Positions 30,312-39,598 of a stretch of 64,000 nucleotides of DNA are shown in pieces. The DNA comes from Sphingomonadales bacterium EhC05 (lineage in GTDB: Bacteria; Pseudomonadota; Alphaproteobacteria; Sphingomonadales; Sphingomonadaceae): contig LXYP01000012.1 in assembly GCA_001650955.1 (NCBI GenBank), forward strand, positions 1 to 64,000. Direction: 5' to 3'. The first letter of the stretch is position 1. Each line of letters opens with the position of its first letter. Both the position numbers and the translations under genes were made by a program. The notes under the pieces were generated by a model. The model saw only the letters and a program-made list of their open reading frames with translations. It did no database searches and was not told the origin of the DNA.

Positions 30312-30427
30312 ATAACGGACCTCTTAACCGCTTGATTTCGTCCAGCCAAGAGTAAAGCATAAAAAGGCAGCTAGATTGCGATCTTTCCCATGTTCCACTC
30401 CAGCTTTATGGGACATTAATCCTGCAC

Positions 30428-31153
30428 TCATTTTGCGGGTGGGTTCACCAAAAAAACCACAAATCCTCGAAAGTTCGGAATTTTCTCGAGATTTTCCGGC
30501 TCACGCCATAGTCCGCCTTGCACAAGACCTAACCGAAAGGGCATTGGTAGATCCCGGAGTCTTTCCAGCCACTGTTCGTAACCCGCTATGGTTTCACGTG
30601 CCTGATATGTCTGGAAAACGGCCTCATCGACAACATCTGCCAGCGATGACAATGCCATAGGATCACCATTCGCGCTCCAATCGAGCAAGCCGGTGATCGA
30701 AAGTTTGAACCGGACAGGCAGAGCCGCCCGGAAAACTTCCAGAAAAGATGCGTAATTCTTCAAATTTCGAGTCTGCGAGTCAAAATCAATCTGGATACCG
30801 GTGAGCGGACGTCCCTGCTTGTCCCATGTCTCCGCAAGTTCGATGATCTGGCTTTGCACTTGCAGCGGCCAATCCAGCGTTTCGACCCTCACCACCAGCC
30901 AGAGTTCTACATCTGAAATATTCGGCGTAACCGGCCGCAGGAGTCGAAATTGTTTCGGATTATTTGCTCGGACTTCACCGGCCAATATATATATCGACTT
31001 TGCTTGACCCAAAACAGGCTGCGGCTTGACCCCTGCCCATAGCCAGAAAGAATCATAATCTTCCGCAACCACGCGCTCCGATTCAGACCCTCCGACCTGA
31101 TTACAAGCAGTCAAAATGAGAATTGAGCAAAATAGGAAAAGACTGCGTATCAA
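30428..31153 (-). CDS. DUF3142 domain lipoprotein
   Basis: The signal peptide with lipobox ILTACN makes this a lipoprotein of 241 residues. The body matches DUF3142 with GIQIDFDSQTRNLKNYASFL and FQTYQARETIAGYEQWLERL, an alpha/beta-barrel-like layout reminiscent of glycoside hydrolase relatives; catalytic residues are not established. It is encoded three bases after the large exported protein at 31157-33262, so they probably form an operon and may work as a pair on a polymer in the periplasm (inference). Confidence 0.8.
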   Translation of the reverse strand: MIRSLFLFCSILILTACNQVGGSESERVVAEDYDSFWLWAGVKPQPVLGQAKSIYILAGEVRANNPKQFRLLRPVTPNISDVELWLVVRVETLDWPLQVQSQIIELAETWDKQGRPLTGIQIDFDSQTRNLKNYASFLEVFRAALPVRFKLSITGLLDWSANGDPMALSSLADVVDEAVFQTYQARETIAGYEQWLERLRDLPMPFRLGLVQGGLWREPENLEKIPNFRGFVVFLVNPPAK

Positions 31154-31156
31154 GGG

Positions 31157-33262
31157 TTACCAATAGTATTTGAGCTTCTGAGCCCAGAGCGATGATGGAT
31201 ATCGTCTTTTCAGCTCCCGAAACCATACGCCGCGCTGCGGCTCATCGACTCCGCTACCTCCGCAACTGTTGATCCCGGCAGGTCCATAGCACCACACAGC
31301 ACGATATAACGCATAGGCACGATTTTCTGAACTGGCCTGGGGATTGGCGATTATCTGCCGATAAGATTCGAGGCGTGAAAATACTGGATCAGGGAATCCC
31401 AATCCACTGCCACCCAACTGATTGGATTTGGGCTGTATATCCATCCAATAATCATCGAAGCCAGCCAGCCGAACATAGTCCGACAAGCACAATAGCCCTC
31501 GATGACTATCCGCGTTTGAGACCAGAATCTCGACGGTTTTTTTCAGAACAGGGCAGTCAAATTCATCAGATTGATCAAACTGTGTAAACAGCCCCAACGG
31601 AATCGGTTGCAACGCTTCCTCATAGCCATAGTTGTTTTCGGTCCTGCTGTTGAAGAAAGGCCCATCTTGATTGGCTTCCGCCTTCACCAGATTAAGGTCA
31701 CTGAGAAACTCGGCATAAGCGCCGTGAGTCAGTTGCCTGTATAACAGCACGTAGAGAGCCAGATCACGCTCCCGTTCATTCAATTTGATATTTTTAGCTT
31801 GCTTGCGAAGCAGCGCTGGGCCGGCGGCATATTGGAGCATTATTTCCCGCAGAACAGGCGTTTCAATCACAGAGTGCCTGGCAAAAACATCGTCAACCGC
31901 ATCATTGCGTTCGAGATTCATCGCTAAGGCTAATTCCACCAGACCGCGCTGATAGATAGAGTCTGTGCCGGAAAGAAGCTGCTCCCAAAACCCTCGGGCA
32001 TTGCGGTCGCCGACAGCTTCAAGAGCCTGTCCGCGCAAAACCTGCCGGCTAAAATCGAGATATCCCGAACGCGGTTCGCGGGCGTCGTCCGGAATCAACT
32101 CCAGCACCATTTCGGGATTATTCGCGACGTAAAATGCTTGCGCCGCCAAGAGATATTCCAACAATCCCGGTCTGCTAGACAATGAATCTCGCATCGATTC
32201 GATTTCCGCCCGGGTGATCGCAAGCTTGGGAGCCTCGTCGCCATAGGAATTGCGAGGTTCCCGCATCCGATAGAGGGCGATCATTGCCAATAGCTCCGGA
32301 TCACTAGTGTCGCGACGCAGGGACAATGTAGCCAGCAGCTTATCATCAATCTCCTGAACGAGAACCGGAAGCTGAATACCGACCAATCTCGGGTTGTCCA
32401 GCACGGCAGCATATTCATTCGACAGCTTCTCGGTCTCGCCAGCCAACCAATAGGTCCGTCGGAGCAACCCTCTTGCAGATTGGTGATATGATCCTTGTGG
32501 ATAAATTTTGCGGTAAAGATTGAAGCCTCGTTCCGCGTTTCGGATTGCACCTTGATCTACTGCGCCCGGGCCTCCAAAATATCCATAATTATCAAACGCC
32601 CGACTTTGTGATCGATTAAGTTCGGAGCGCGCAATCATGTAAAGCGCGGTCTCTTTCAACCAATCATCTTTCGCTTTGACCAGCGCGCTGAATCCCTTGG
32701 TAGAAGCGTCAAAATCGCCGTTATAGAACGCCAAAGCGCTGGTGAGATAGACTCCAAAATCCCGGCCTCTTTGCGACCGTATTGGAGCCAATCGAGCAAT
32801 TTCTGCGCCACCAGCAGCCATATCCTCGCAATCTGGAGAAATGGATTCGCGAACCGATATCAAAAGATCTTGTTCGTTTCTCGGCAATCGCTTCGCTGAT
32901 CGGACCGCCTCGGAAAACGCATCGCGGCCTGACTCAAAAGTTTGGCAGCGGGAATGTGAATGGGATCCCGGTGAGACGTTACGGAATCGTGCAGGATATA
33001 GCGCAGTGCTCAACTCAGACCATTCAAAAAAGACTCTGCCTTGCCCGGATACCGCTCCTCCAGGCCGATCATCTTGCAGCAGCAGCAAATTGACCCGGGT
33101 GTCGTTGCCCGGCTGCAACATCGCTAGATTACTGCCAGCACTCAGGTTTCGATTAACCAATGTCCAGCTACGGGCGTGACGATAGTCGGAACTCGCCAAT
33201 GCGGGCGCCCAATCGATCGTCCAGATTATAAGGCCTAGGCTGAATAACCAAATGAACCGCAT
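31157..33262 (-). CDS. Large exported protein paired with DUF3142
   Basis: The 701 residues start with a signal peptide (to about PALASSDYRHA). The middle contains TPR-like helical stretches (FYNGDFDASTKGFSALVKAKDDWLKETALYMIARSELN, AERGFNLYRKIYPQGSYHQSARGLLRRTYWLAG). The C-terminus has conserved-looking Cys residues (CPVLKKTVEIL, GLLCLSDYVR, WCYGPAGINSCGG), possibly disulphide-bonded in the periplasm. No named family is recognised. It directly precedes the DUF3142 lipoprotein gene and follows a terminator. Confidence 0.75.
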   Translation of the reverse strand: MRFIWLFSLGLIIWTIDWAPALASSDYRHARSWTLVNRNLSAGSNLAMLQPGNDTRVNLLLLQDDRPGGAVSGQGRVFFEWSELSTALYPARFRNVSPGSHSHSRCQTFESGRDAFSEAVRSAKRLPRNEQDLLISVRESISPDCEDMAAGGAEIARLAPIRSQRGRDFGVYLTSALAFYNGDFDASTKGFSALVKAKDDWLKETALYMIARSELNRSQSRAFDNYGYFGGPGAVDQGAIRNAERGFNLYRKIYPQGSYHQSARGLLRRTYWLAGETEKLSNEYAAVLDNPRLVGIQLPVLVQEIDDKLLATLSLRRDTSDPELLAMIALYRMREPRNSYGDEAPKLAITRAEIESMRDSLSSRPGLLEYLLAAQAFYVANNPEMVLELIPDDAREPRSGYLDFSRQVLRGQALEAVGDRNARGFWEQLLSGTDSIYQRGLVELALAMNLERNDAVDDVFARHSVIETPVLREIMLQYAAGPALLRKQAKNIKLNERERDLALYVLLYRQLTHGAYAEFLSDLNLVKAEANQDGPFFNSRTENNYGYEEALQPIPLGLFTQFDQSDEFDCPVLKKTVEILVSNADSHRGLLCLSDYVRLAGFDDYWMDIQPKSNQLGGSGLGFPDPVFSRLESYRQIIANPQASSENRAYALYRAVWCYGPAGINSCGGSGVDEPQRGVWFRELKRRYPSSLWAQKLKYYW

Positions 33263-33335
33263 CGCATGGCCCCTCGTTATATGGAATCAACACAGCTAGG
33301 TTAACTCCAATTGGCTCAACTACCAAGCACACAAA

Positions 33336-33363
33336 AAAGAGCCCCGATTTCTCGAGGCTCTTT
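33336..33363. terminator. Strong bidirectional terminator after pnp
   Basis: aaagagcc at 33336-33343 pairs with ggctcttt at 33356-33363 across a 12-base loop. T-runs follow on both strands. It separates pnp from the next minus-strand gene. Confidence 0.85.
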
Positions 33364-33384
33364 TCCGTTTCACTATGTCGATAT

Positions 33385-35664
33385 TCAGTCTTCGGTGATC
33401 GAACTCGGCAATGGAATATCGCCGCCTTCATCCTTTGGACCATCATTGTTACGTCCGCGACCACGTCCGCCACCGCCGCCATCACGACCGCGTCCACGAC
33501 CACCGCCGCCTGCGCCATCACGACGAGGACCACGTGGCTTGTTTTCGCGTGGAGGACGGGTGTCTTCCAGCTCTTCACCGGTTTCCTGATCCACAACCCG
33601 CATCGAAAGGCGAACCTTGCCGCGCTGATCGATTTCGAGAACCTTGACCTTGACTTCCTGTCCTTCGGACAGTTCGTCGGCAACTTTCTCGACGCGCTCG
33701 TTCTTGATCTCAGAGACGTGGACGAGACCGTCTTTGCCGCCCATGAAGTTCACGAATGCGCCAAAGTCGACGAGGTTCACAACCTTACCATCATAGACTT
33801 TGCCAACTTCTGCTTCTTCAACAAGACCTTTGATCCATGCGATCGCTGCATCGATCTGGGATTTGTCAGAAGAAGAAACCTTGATCAGGCCTTCATCATC
33901 AATATCCACTTTCGCGCCTGTTTCAGCAACGATTTCGCGGATCACTTTACCGCCGGTACCGATAACTTCACGGATCTTTTCTTTGTTGATCTGCAGCGTT
34001 TCGATACGCGGAGCATGTTCGGACATTTCGGTACGAACAGAGTTGAGCGCTTTCGACATTTCACCAAGGATATGTGTACGACCGCCACTGGCCTGTTCCA
34101 GAGCAGACTTCATGATTTCCTGCGTAATGCCGGCTACCTTGATGTCCATCTGCAAGGAGGTTATGCCTTTTTCGGTACCCGCAACCTTGAAGTCCATGTC
34201 GCCGAGATGATCTTCGTCGCCGAGGATGTCGGATAGAACCGCAAATTCTTCGCCTTCGAGGATCAAGCCCATCGCGATGCCGGATACCGGACGCGCCAAT
34301 GGCACACCTGCATCCATCATTGCCAAAGAACCACCGCAGACGGTCGCCATCGAGGAAGAACCGTTGGACTCGGTGATGTCGGAAAGCACGCGGATCGTAT
34401 ATGGAAACTCTTCCACCGTCGGCAGAACCGGACGCAATGCACGGAAGGCGAGTTTACCATGGCCGGTTTCGCGGCGACTGGTAAATCCGAAACGACCGAC
34501 TTCACCAACCGAATAAGGAGGGAAGTTATAGTGCAACATGAAGTTGGTGTAGCTTAGACCATCCAAACCATCGATCATCTGCTCGGCGTCTTTAGTGCCC
34601 AAAGTGGTGGTTACAATCGCCTGCGTTTCACCGCGAGTGAACAATGCCGATCCGTGGGTCCGAGGTAGCAAACCAACCATCGCTTCGATCGGGCGAACCT
34701 GATCAAGCTTACGGCCGTCAATACGGGTACCGTCTTTGATGATGGCTCCACGAACGATTTCCGCTTCCAGTTTCTTGACCATCTTACCGGCGGTCATCTG
34801 GGTTTGACCGTCTTCGTCGGCATATTTCTCTTTCGCTTTGTCACGAACCGAGTTCAATGCATCTGAACGCGCTGACTTATCCGTCAGTTTGTAGGCTGCC
34901 GCAATATCGTCACCAACCAGTTTGCGCAGGTCTTCTTTGATACCGCTATTGTCTTCGGTAGGTGCCAGCTCCCAAGGTGCCTTGGCAGCTTGTTCGGCGA
35001 GATCAATGATCAGACCAGCAACATCCTTACAAGCGTCATGCGCAAATTGCACCGCGCCAAGCATGACGTCTTCAGCGAGTTCTTTCGCTTCCGATTCAAC
35101 CATCATCACGGCGCCCTGCGTACCAGCAACAACCAGATCGAGTTCGCCTTCAGCGACTTCTTCCATCGACGGGTTCAGCTGATATTCGCCTTCTTTATAC
35201 CCAACACGAGCCGCACCGATTGGGCCCATGAAAGGCACACCGGAAATGGTCAGCGCGGCGGAAGCGGCAACCATCGCCAAAATATCAGGCTCGTTGACGC
35301 CATCATAGCTCATCACCTGACAGATAACGTTGATTTCGTTATAGAAACCTTCTGGGAACAATGGACGACAAGGGCGGTCAATCAATCGGCAAGTAAGCGT
35401 TTCTTTTTCCGTCGCACGGCCTTCGCGCTTGAAAAAGCCGCCTGGGATACGTCCCGCGGCCGAGAATTTTTCTTGATAATGTACGGTGAGAGGGAAGAAA
35501 TCCTGTCCTTCGCGTACCGATTTAGCGGCAGTCACTGCGCACAGTACAACCGTTTCGCCGAGAGTCGCGAGTACCGCGCCATCAGCCTGACGAGCAATAC
35601 GGCCCGTTTCGAGGGTGAGGGTCTGTCCGCCCCACTCCATTTCAACTTTTTTTACATCAAACAT
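33385..35664 (-). CDS. pnp: Polyribonucleotide nucleotidyltransferase
   Basis: PNPase degrades RNA phosphorolytically from the 3' end and is part of the RNA degradosome. The 759 residues contain two RNase PH domains ([17 protein letters not shown] in the second), a KH domain ([18 protein letters not shown]) and an S1 domain ([22 protein letters not shown]). The C-terminus ends in an Arg/Gly-rich tail (about 705-745), an RNA-binding feature seen in sphingomonad PNPases. It lies after rpsO with a terminator and a family A repeat between them. Confidence 0.97.
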   Translation of the reverse strand: MFDVKKVEMEWGGQTLTLETGRIARQADGAVLATLGETVVLCAVTAAKSVREGQDFFPLTVHYQEKFSAAGRIPGGFFKREGRATEKETLTCRLIDRPCRPLFPEGFYNEINVICQVMSYDGVNEPDILAMVAASAALTISGVPFMGPIGAARVGYKEGEYQLNPSMEEVAEGELDLVVAGTQGAVMMVESEAKELAEDVMLGAVQFAHDACKDVAGLIIDLAEQAAKAPWELAPTEDNSGIKEDLRKLVGDDIAAAYKLTDKSARSDALNSVRDKAKEKYADEDGQTQMTAGKMVKKLEAEIVRGAIIKDGTRIDGRKLDQVRPIEAMVGLLPRTHGSALFTRGETQAIVTTTLGTKDAEQMIDGLDGLSYTNFMLHYNFPPYSVGEVGRFGFTSRRETGHGKLAFRALRPVLPTVEEFPYTIRVLSDITESNGSSSMATVCGGSLAMMDAGVPLARPVSGIAMGLILEGEEFAVLSDILGDEDHLGDMDFKVAGTEKGITSLQMDIKVAGITQEIMKSALEQASGGRTHILGEMSKALNSVRTEMSEHAPRIETLQINKEKIREVIGTGGKVIREIVAETGAKVDIDDEGLIKVSSSDKSQIDAAIAWIKGLVEEAEVGKVYDGKVVNLVDFGAFVNFMGGKDGLVHVSEIKNERVEKVADELSEGQEVKVKVLEIDQRGKVRLSMRVVDQETGEELEDTRPPRENKPRGPRRDGAGGGGRGRGRDGGGGGRGRGRNNDGPKDEGGDIPLPSSITED

Positions 35665-35801
35665 TCGTATTTTCCTTTGTCCCGCCTGCCCTATGCAGTG
35701 CGGGGGCTTTCTTGTTGTCCAGCAATCCGGCTGAACAGCGGTTCGGAGCTATTTGTGCCCCTATTTACCAAATTCACCTTATTGCGAAATTTGGCTGGTT
35801 T

Positions 35802-35873
35802 CCGTTAGCCTTGAGCCTATCAAAGGACGGCTCTCCTTGGAGAAGCGTGGTTCGACAAGCTCACCACTAACGG
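35802..35873. repeat. Palindromic element, family A (rpsO-pnp spacer)
   Basis: Left arm ccgttagccttgagcctatc, right arm ttcgacaagctcaccactaa plus cgg. Lies between rpsO and pnp. Confidence 0.8.
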
Positions 35874-35879
35874 TCATGC

Positions 35880-35904
35880 AAAAACGGCCCCACTCAGGAG
35901 GCCG
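35880..35904 (-). terminator. Terminator after rpsO
   Basis: On the minus strand CGGCC pairs with GGCCG over a 10-base loop, followed by TTTTT. Stem arms are at 35885-35889 and 35900-35904. It lies just after the rpsO stop and would limit read-through to pnp. Confidence 0.65.
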
Positions 35905-35916
35905 CCTTCAAAATTC

Positions 35917-36186
35917 TTATTTCCGGAGACCAAGGTCCTTGATGAGCTTGGCATAGCGTTCCACGTCTTTCTTGCGGAGATAATCCAGCAAGCTGCGACG
36001 CTTGTTCACCATCATCAACAGTCCACGACGGGAGTGATGATCTTTATGATGGCCTTTGAAATGCTCGGTCAGGTTGACGATACGCTCGGTGAGCACGGCA
36101 ACCTGAACTTCAGGAGAACCGGTATCGCCTTCGGTCTGGCCGAATTTTGCGATCAGTTCCTGTTTTTTTTCTGCAGTAATAGTCAT
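35917..36186 (-). CDS. rpsO: 30S ribosomal protein S15
   Basis: The 89-residue primary 16S rRNA-binding protein of the small subunit platform. [20 protein letters not shown] and [16 protein letters not shown] are family hallmarks. It follows truB by 21 bases in the operon and precedes pnp, the usual bacterial order. The start ATG is preceded by ggaaaat on the minus strand. Confidence 0.98.
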   Translation of the reverse strand: MTITAEKKQELIAKFGQTEGDTGSPEVQVAVLTERIVNLTEHFKGHHKDHHSRRGLLMMVNKRRSLLDYLRKKDVERYAKLIKDLGLRK

Positions 36187-36207
36187 TTGATTATTTTCCT
36201 TCGAACA

Positions 36208-37224
36208 TCATTCCATATTAAACCCGCGGACAACCTTTATGGTTCCATCAACCAGCTCTGCTAGCGCAACCGGAGAACCAACGTTCTCTGTCGCTAAAAA
36301 AAGCCCGTTGATGACGGGGTTCCCGATCAAATCCTGCTCGTCCAGCGTTAAGCCTTGCCGAAGCATTCTCGCCTGATCAGGAGTGAGGTCAAAAGCCGGG
36401 ATGTCGTCCAGCCCTGCCTCGAGTGGCAAGAGATAGTCTTTAATGTCCGCGCCCTTACCAATTTCGTTGAGTTTGTCCAGCGAAATCGCCTGATTCAACG
36501 TGAAAGGCCCGGCCTTGGTCCTTCTTAACATGGTGACATGACCGACCGTGTGCAAGGCGCGCGCAATATCGCGGGCGAGCGAGCGGATATATGTGCCCTT
36601 GGAGACGTTGGAGGCGAGAGTGACCTTCTGAATTTCCTCCCTGTGCGAAGCAACTGGCGGACCGGTGTTGGAACCGGCTAGCCCCTCCATCACTGCTCCG
36701 GAGCGGTCGTCCTGCCCGTTGCTGCGCTCGAGGGAGGAAATTGCGAGAGAGAATATCGTCACGGCCCTCATCTTCATCTCGACATCGACTCCGGCGCGGG
36801 CCAGATCATAGGCCCGCTTGCCATCAATTTTCAGCGCCGAATATTTCGGGGGTATCTGCTCGATTGGCCCGATAAATTGCGACAGAACGGCTTCCACTTC
36901 CGCCAAGGTTGGCCGGTGATCGGACGTCTCCGTGACTTCGCCTTCGACATCTAGCGTCTCGGTCTCGCTGCCGAACGCAATCGTGAATTCATAGATTTTC
37001 GAAGCGTCCAACATCCGCCCGCACAGCTTGGTCGCTTCGCCAATCGCAATCGGCAAAACCCCGGTCGCCAGCGGGTCCAGCGTCCCGCCATGACCGACCT
37101 TGAGCTTGTTCTTGCCCTTGCCGAGCAAGCCGGCTTCCCGCAAATTTCGCTTCACCGCCCCGACCGCCTGTGTCGAACCGAGTTCGAGTGGTTTGTCGAG
37201 AATGATCCAGCCGTGAGGTTTCAC
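36208..37224 (-). CDS. truB: tRNA pseudouridine(55) synthase
   Basis: TruB converts U55 of the tRNA T-loop to pseudouridine. I prefer GTG at 37224, whose GTGA overlaps the stop of the upstream methyltransferase gene and gives the usual opening (MKPHGWIILDKP); the ATG at 37251 would add nine residues. The catalytic Asp is in GTLDPLATGVLP (residue 50). The C-terminal PUA-like end follows. About 37 residues (161-198, SSLERSNGQDDRSGAVMEGL onward) come from a 112-bp palindromic insert between two conserved strands, so the protein is longer than usual at 338 residues. KGTYIRSLARDIA follows intact. Confidence 0.93.
   Translation of the reverse strand: MKPHGWIILDKPLELGSTQAVGAVKRNLREAGLLGKGKNKLKVGHGGTLDPLATGVLPIAIGEATKLCGRMLDASKIYEFTIAFGSETETLDVEGEVTETSDHRPTLAEVEAVLSQFIGPIEQIPPKYSALKIDGKRAYDLARAGVDVEMKMRAVTIFSLAISSLERSNGQDDRSGAVMEGLAGSNTGPPVASHREEIQKVTLASNVSKGTYIRSLARDIARALHTVGHVTMLRRTKAGPFTLNQAISLDKLNEIGKGADIKDYLLPLEAGLDDIPAFDLTPDQARMLRQGLTLDEQDLIGNPVINGLFLATENVGSPVALAELVDGTIKVVRGFNME
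36631..36742. repeat. In-frame palindromic element inside truB (family D)
   Basis: aatttcctccct at 36631-36642 pairs with agggaggaaatt at 36731-36742. The 112 bp is translated as part of TruB, ahead of the KGTYIRSLA segment, and looks like an intergenic element placed in frame. Confidence 0.8.
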
Positions 37225-37943
37225 GCTTTCATCTCTTGGGGCTTTTCCCATTCCATCACCACAAAGCCCGGCACACGGGTGTAGCGGTCGCTTTTGGGAT
37301 CGCTTTGATCTGGCGGTACGGGCTCAGAGAAATGTTTTAATATCAGACCATTATCCAGAAATTCAGAAAAATAGGCGCTCAGCGGCCGGTGCCAGTTGAG
37401 AACATCAATACCCAGCCATTGTTCGCGCGATGCGCCTTCTTCGTGATAATTGTCGATCTCAAATCTCTTGCCCCCGCCATCAGCGCTGCGCTCCCATTTT
37501 CCAGCGGTAAAGTGGCTGGCCAGATTGGCGACCAATATCGAGCCCCCAAATTTGGTGACGCGGGTCATTTCTCTAATCGCCGCGCGAAAATCCTCGATAT
37601 CGATCAACGAAAGGTAGCTGACAGTCAGATCAAAACTATCATCTTCAAATGCCAGTTGCTCGCCAACACCGATCCGATAATCGCCTTTCGGATCATGTTG
37701 TTTTGCCGCTTCAATCAACCGCTCAACCGGATCAATCCCAACCCCATGCAAGCCGCGATCCTGCAACATGCGGACAAATCGTCCTTCGCCGCAGCCAATA
37801 TCCAGGAATGTCCCACTCTGCCCATTCACCCGCTCCAGCATCGCCGCATCGAGAACGGTTTTACGGGTCCAGTCTCCGGTCTCGCCAATAGAGGCAATCC
37901 ATGCCTCGGCAGAGTCGGTCCAACCATTGATCTCGCGGGTCAT
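37221..37943 (-). CDS. Class I SAM-dependent methyltransferase
   Basis: 240 residues with the SAM motif FLDIGCGEGRFVRML near residue 42, GVDPVERLIEAA and a SYLSLIDIEDFRAAIREM segment typical of the Methyltransf_11/25 type. The substrate is not evident; small molecules are as likely as RNA. The stop shares bases with the proposed truB start, and its own start is two bases after the GNAT gene stop, so it belongs to the truB operon. Its location in an RNA-modification operon is suggestive only. Confidence 0.85.
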   Translation of the reverse strand: MTREINGWTDSAEAWIASIGETGDWTRKTVLDAAMLERVNGQSGTFLDIGCGEGRFVRMLQDRGLHGVGIDPVERLIEAAKQHDPKGDYRIGVGEQLAFEDDSFDLTVSYLSLIDIEDFRAAIREMTRVTKFGGSILVANLASHFTAGKWERSADGGGKRFEIDNYHEEGASREQWLGIDVLNWHRPLSAYFSEFLDNGLILKHFSEPVPPDQSDPKSDRYTRVPGFVVMEWEKPQEMKA

Positions 37944-37945
37944 GA

Positions 37946-38485
37946 TTATCGGACCGATTCGTCTTTGAGCAAGCCAAATACCGCCGTGTCCCGGACATAG
38001 CCGGTCCAGGTAATGCGGTTCTTGCGCAACGTGCCTTCATGCGTTGCGCCAAGCTTCAACACCGCGGCCATTGAGCGCTTGTTGCGGGTATCCACGCGAA
38101 ATTCGATACGGGTAAAGCCGCAGTCGAACGCATGATCGATCATCAGCTTCTTCATGACGTCGTTAAAGCCGCTGCCGCGTACTGACGGGGCAATATAAGT
38201 CCCGCCAATTTCCGTCACTCTGGTCGTGACATCCGGGTTGATATAGTTGCTCATTCCAACAAGCTTGCCGGTGGCCGTGCTGATAACCGCAAATTGCACC
38301 CAGCTTTTCAGATCATGAAAGGCCCGCATCGCCCGATCAAAATTGTCATCCAGCATCGAAACCGGATAGATTTCCCATATCTCCTGGTCTTCGGCACATG
38401 CGGCGCGCAACGGTTCGATATGATGTTCGGCAAGCGGCTCCAGACGGACCGGCCCCGCTTCCAACAATTGCGATAAATCAACCAT
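37946..38485 (-). CDS. GNAT family acetyltransferase (RimJ/RimL-like)
   Basis: 179 residues of the RimJ/RimL-like GNAT fold. LEPLAEHHIEPLRAA at the N-terminus and SVRGSGFNDVMKKLMIDHAF (acetyl-CoA loop region) followed by RIEFRVDTRNKRSMAAVLKLGATHEGTLRK match this subgroup, which acetylates protein N-termini or antibiotics. The target is unknown. Its start overlaps the tdk stop by eight bases. Confidence 0.88.
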   Translation of the reverse strand: MVDLSQLLEAGPVRLEPLAEHHIEPLRAACAEDQEIWEIYPVSMLDDNFDRAMRAFHDLKSWVQFAVISTATGKLVGMSNYINPDVTTRVTEIGGTYIAPSVRGSGFNDVMKKLMIDHAFDCGFTRIEFRVDTRNKRSMAAVLKLGATHEGTLRKNRITWTGYVRDTAVFGLLKDESVR

Positions 38486-39056
38486 TTAGCCGCTCCATGA
38501 AATGCTTTCGGCACATTGCAATATAGCTTTCATTTCCACCAATTTCGGTCTGCTCACCAGCTGCGATCGCCTTGCCCGAAGAATCAATGCGCAGGTTCAT
38601 CGTCGCCTTGCGTCCACATTCGCAGACCGCTTTGAGCTCAACCAGCGAGTCGGCAATTCCCAGAAGCTTCGCCGATCCGGGAAATAAATTGCCCTGGAAA
38701 TCGGTACGCAAGCCATAGCAAAGCACGGCTATGCCCGCCTCATCCGCCAGTCTGGCGCATTGCCAGACCTGATCTTCGGATAGAAATTGCGCTTCGTCTA
38801 TCATCACGCATGCCAGTTCATTTTCTTCATGCGCCTGTTGGACCGCTGCAAATATGTTTGTTGCATCGTGAAAGCGGTGCGCGTCGGCATTCAGCCCAAT
38901 TCTCGAAGCAATTGCCCCGAAGAGCGAGCGATCATCAATCGCCGCGGTCCAGAGCATGACCTTCATTCCGCGTTCGCCATAGTTGAACGCGGCCTGGAGC
39001 AAATTGCTCGACTTTCCGGCATTCATTGAGGCGTAATAGAAATAGAGTTTGGCCAT
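38478..39056 (-). CDS. tdk: Thymidine kinase
   Basis: Type II thymidine kinase (192 residues), which phosphorylates thymidine for dTTP salvage. The P-loop is YYASMNAGKSSNLLQAAFNY near residue 8, the DEAQF motif follows (MIDEAQFL), and four cysteines form the zinc site (CECGRK and MCRKHF region supply three visible). The lasso region contains FQGNLFPGSA. It lies between rbfA and the GNAT gene, an unusual guest in this cluster. Confidence 0.95.
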   Translation of the reverse strand: MAKLYFYYASMNAGKSSNLLQAAFNYGERGMKVMLWTAAIDDRSLFGAIASRIGLNADAHRFHDATNIFAAVQQAHEENELACVMIDEAQFLSEDQVWQCARLADEAGIAVLCYGLRTDFQGNLFPGSAKLLGIADSLVELKAVCECGRKATMNLRIDSSGKAIAAGEQTEIGGNESYIAMCRKHFMERLNG

Positions 39057-39081
39057 TGATGGGTTCTTAAACAGAATTTTT

Positions 39082-39164
39082 CGTCATTGCGAGGAACGAA
39101 GTGACGAAGCAATCCAGAACGCCGCACACCGCTCTGGATTGCTTCGCTGCGCTCGCAATGACGG
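39082..39164. repeat. Near-perfect palindromic element, family B
   Basis: The left arm begins cgtcattgcgag and the right arm ends ctcgcaatgacg; inner parts gaagcaatccagaacg and cgctctggattgcttc also pair. It can fold as a long hairpin between rbfA and tdk. Related copies are at 23631-23682, 24320-24393 and 55872-55952. Confidence 0.9.
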
Positions 39165-39168
39165 AATG

Positions 39169-39573
39169 CTATTGTTTATCGGAATCCAGATCCTGTGCTA
39201 CCTTTGGATCGCGCAGCAAATTCTCAATATGCGCAGCTGTATCAAAGCTCTCATCTGCCAGAAATTTCAGTTTCGCGGCATATTTGACCTTCACCCGACC
39301 AGCGACCTCTTTCTGGAAGAAAGCGGTATTGGTTTTGAGCGCCTTGAGCACCTCCGCTTCATCGGCGCCGAGCAAGGGTTTCACAAATACTGTTGCATAG
39401 CGCAGATCCGGCGACATGCGCACTTCGGTGACGCTCACGCTGTGCGAAGTCAGCACGTCATCATGCACTTCCCCGCGCATCAGCAGTTCCGACAATATAT
39501 GCCGGACCTGCTCGCCCACGCGAAGCAACCGCACGGAACGGCCTTCGGGAGATGTATCGTTATATTTTGCCAT
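39169..39573 (-). CDS. rbfA: Ribosome-binding factor A
   Basis: RbfA assists late 30S maturation, binding near the 5' end of 16S rRNA. 134 residues with the KH-like fold. [19 protein letters not shown] opens the protein, and [17 protein letters not shown] is the family signature. It lies 25 bases after infB in the standard nusA-infB-rbfA order. Confidence 0.95.
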   Translation of the reverse strand: MAKYNDTSPEGRSVRLLRVGEQVRHILSELLMRGEVHDDVLTSHSVSVTEVRMSPDLRYATVFVKPLLGADEAEVLKALKTNTAFFQKEVAGRVKVKYAAKLKFLADESFDTAAHIENLLRDPKVAQDLDSDKQ

Positions 39574-39598
39574 AGCGATTGGTTCCTAGAGCGAAAAG

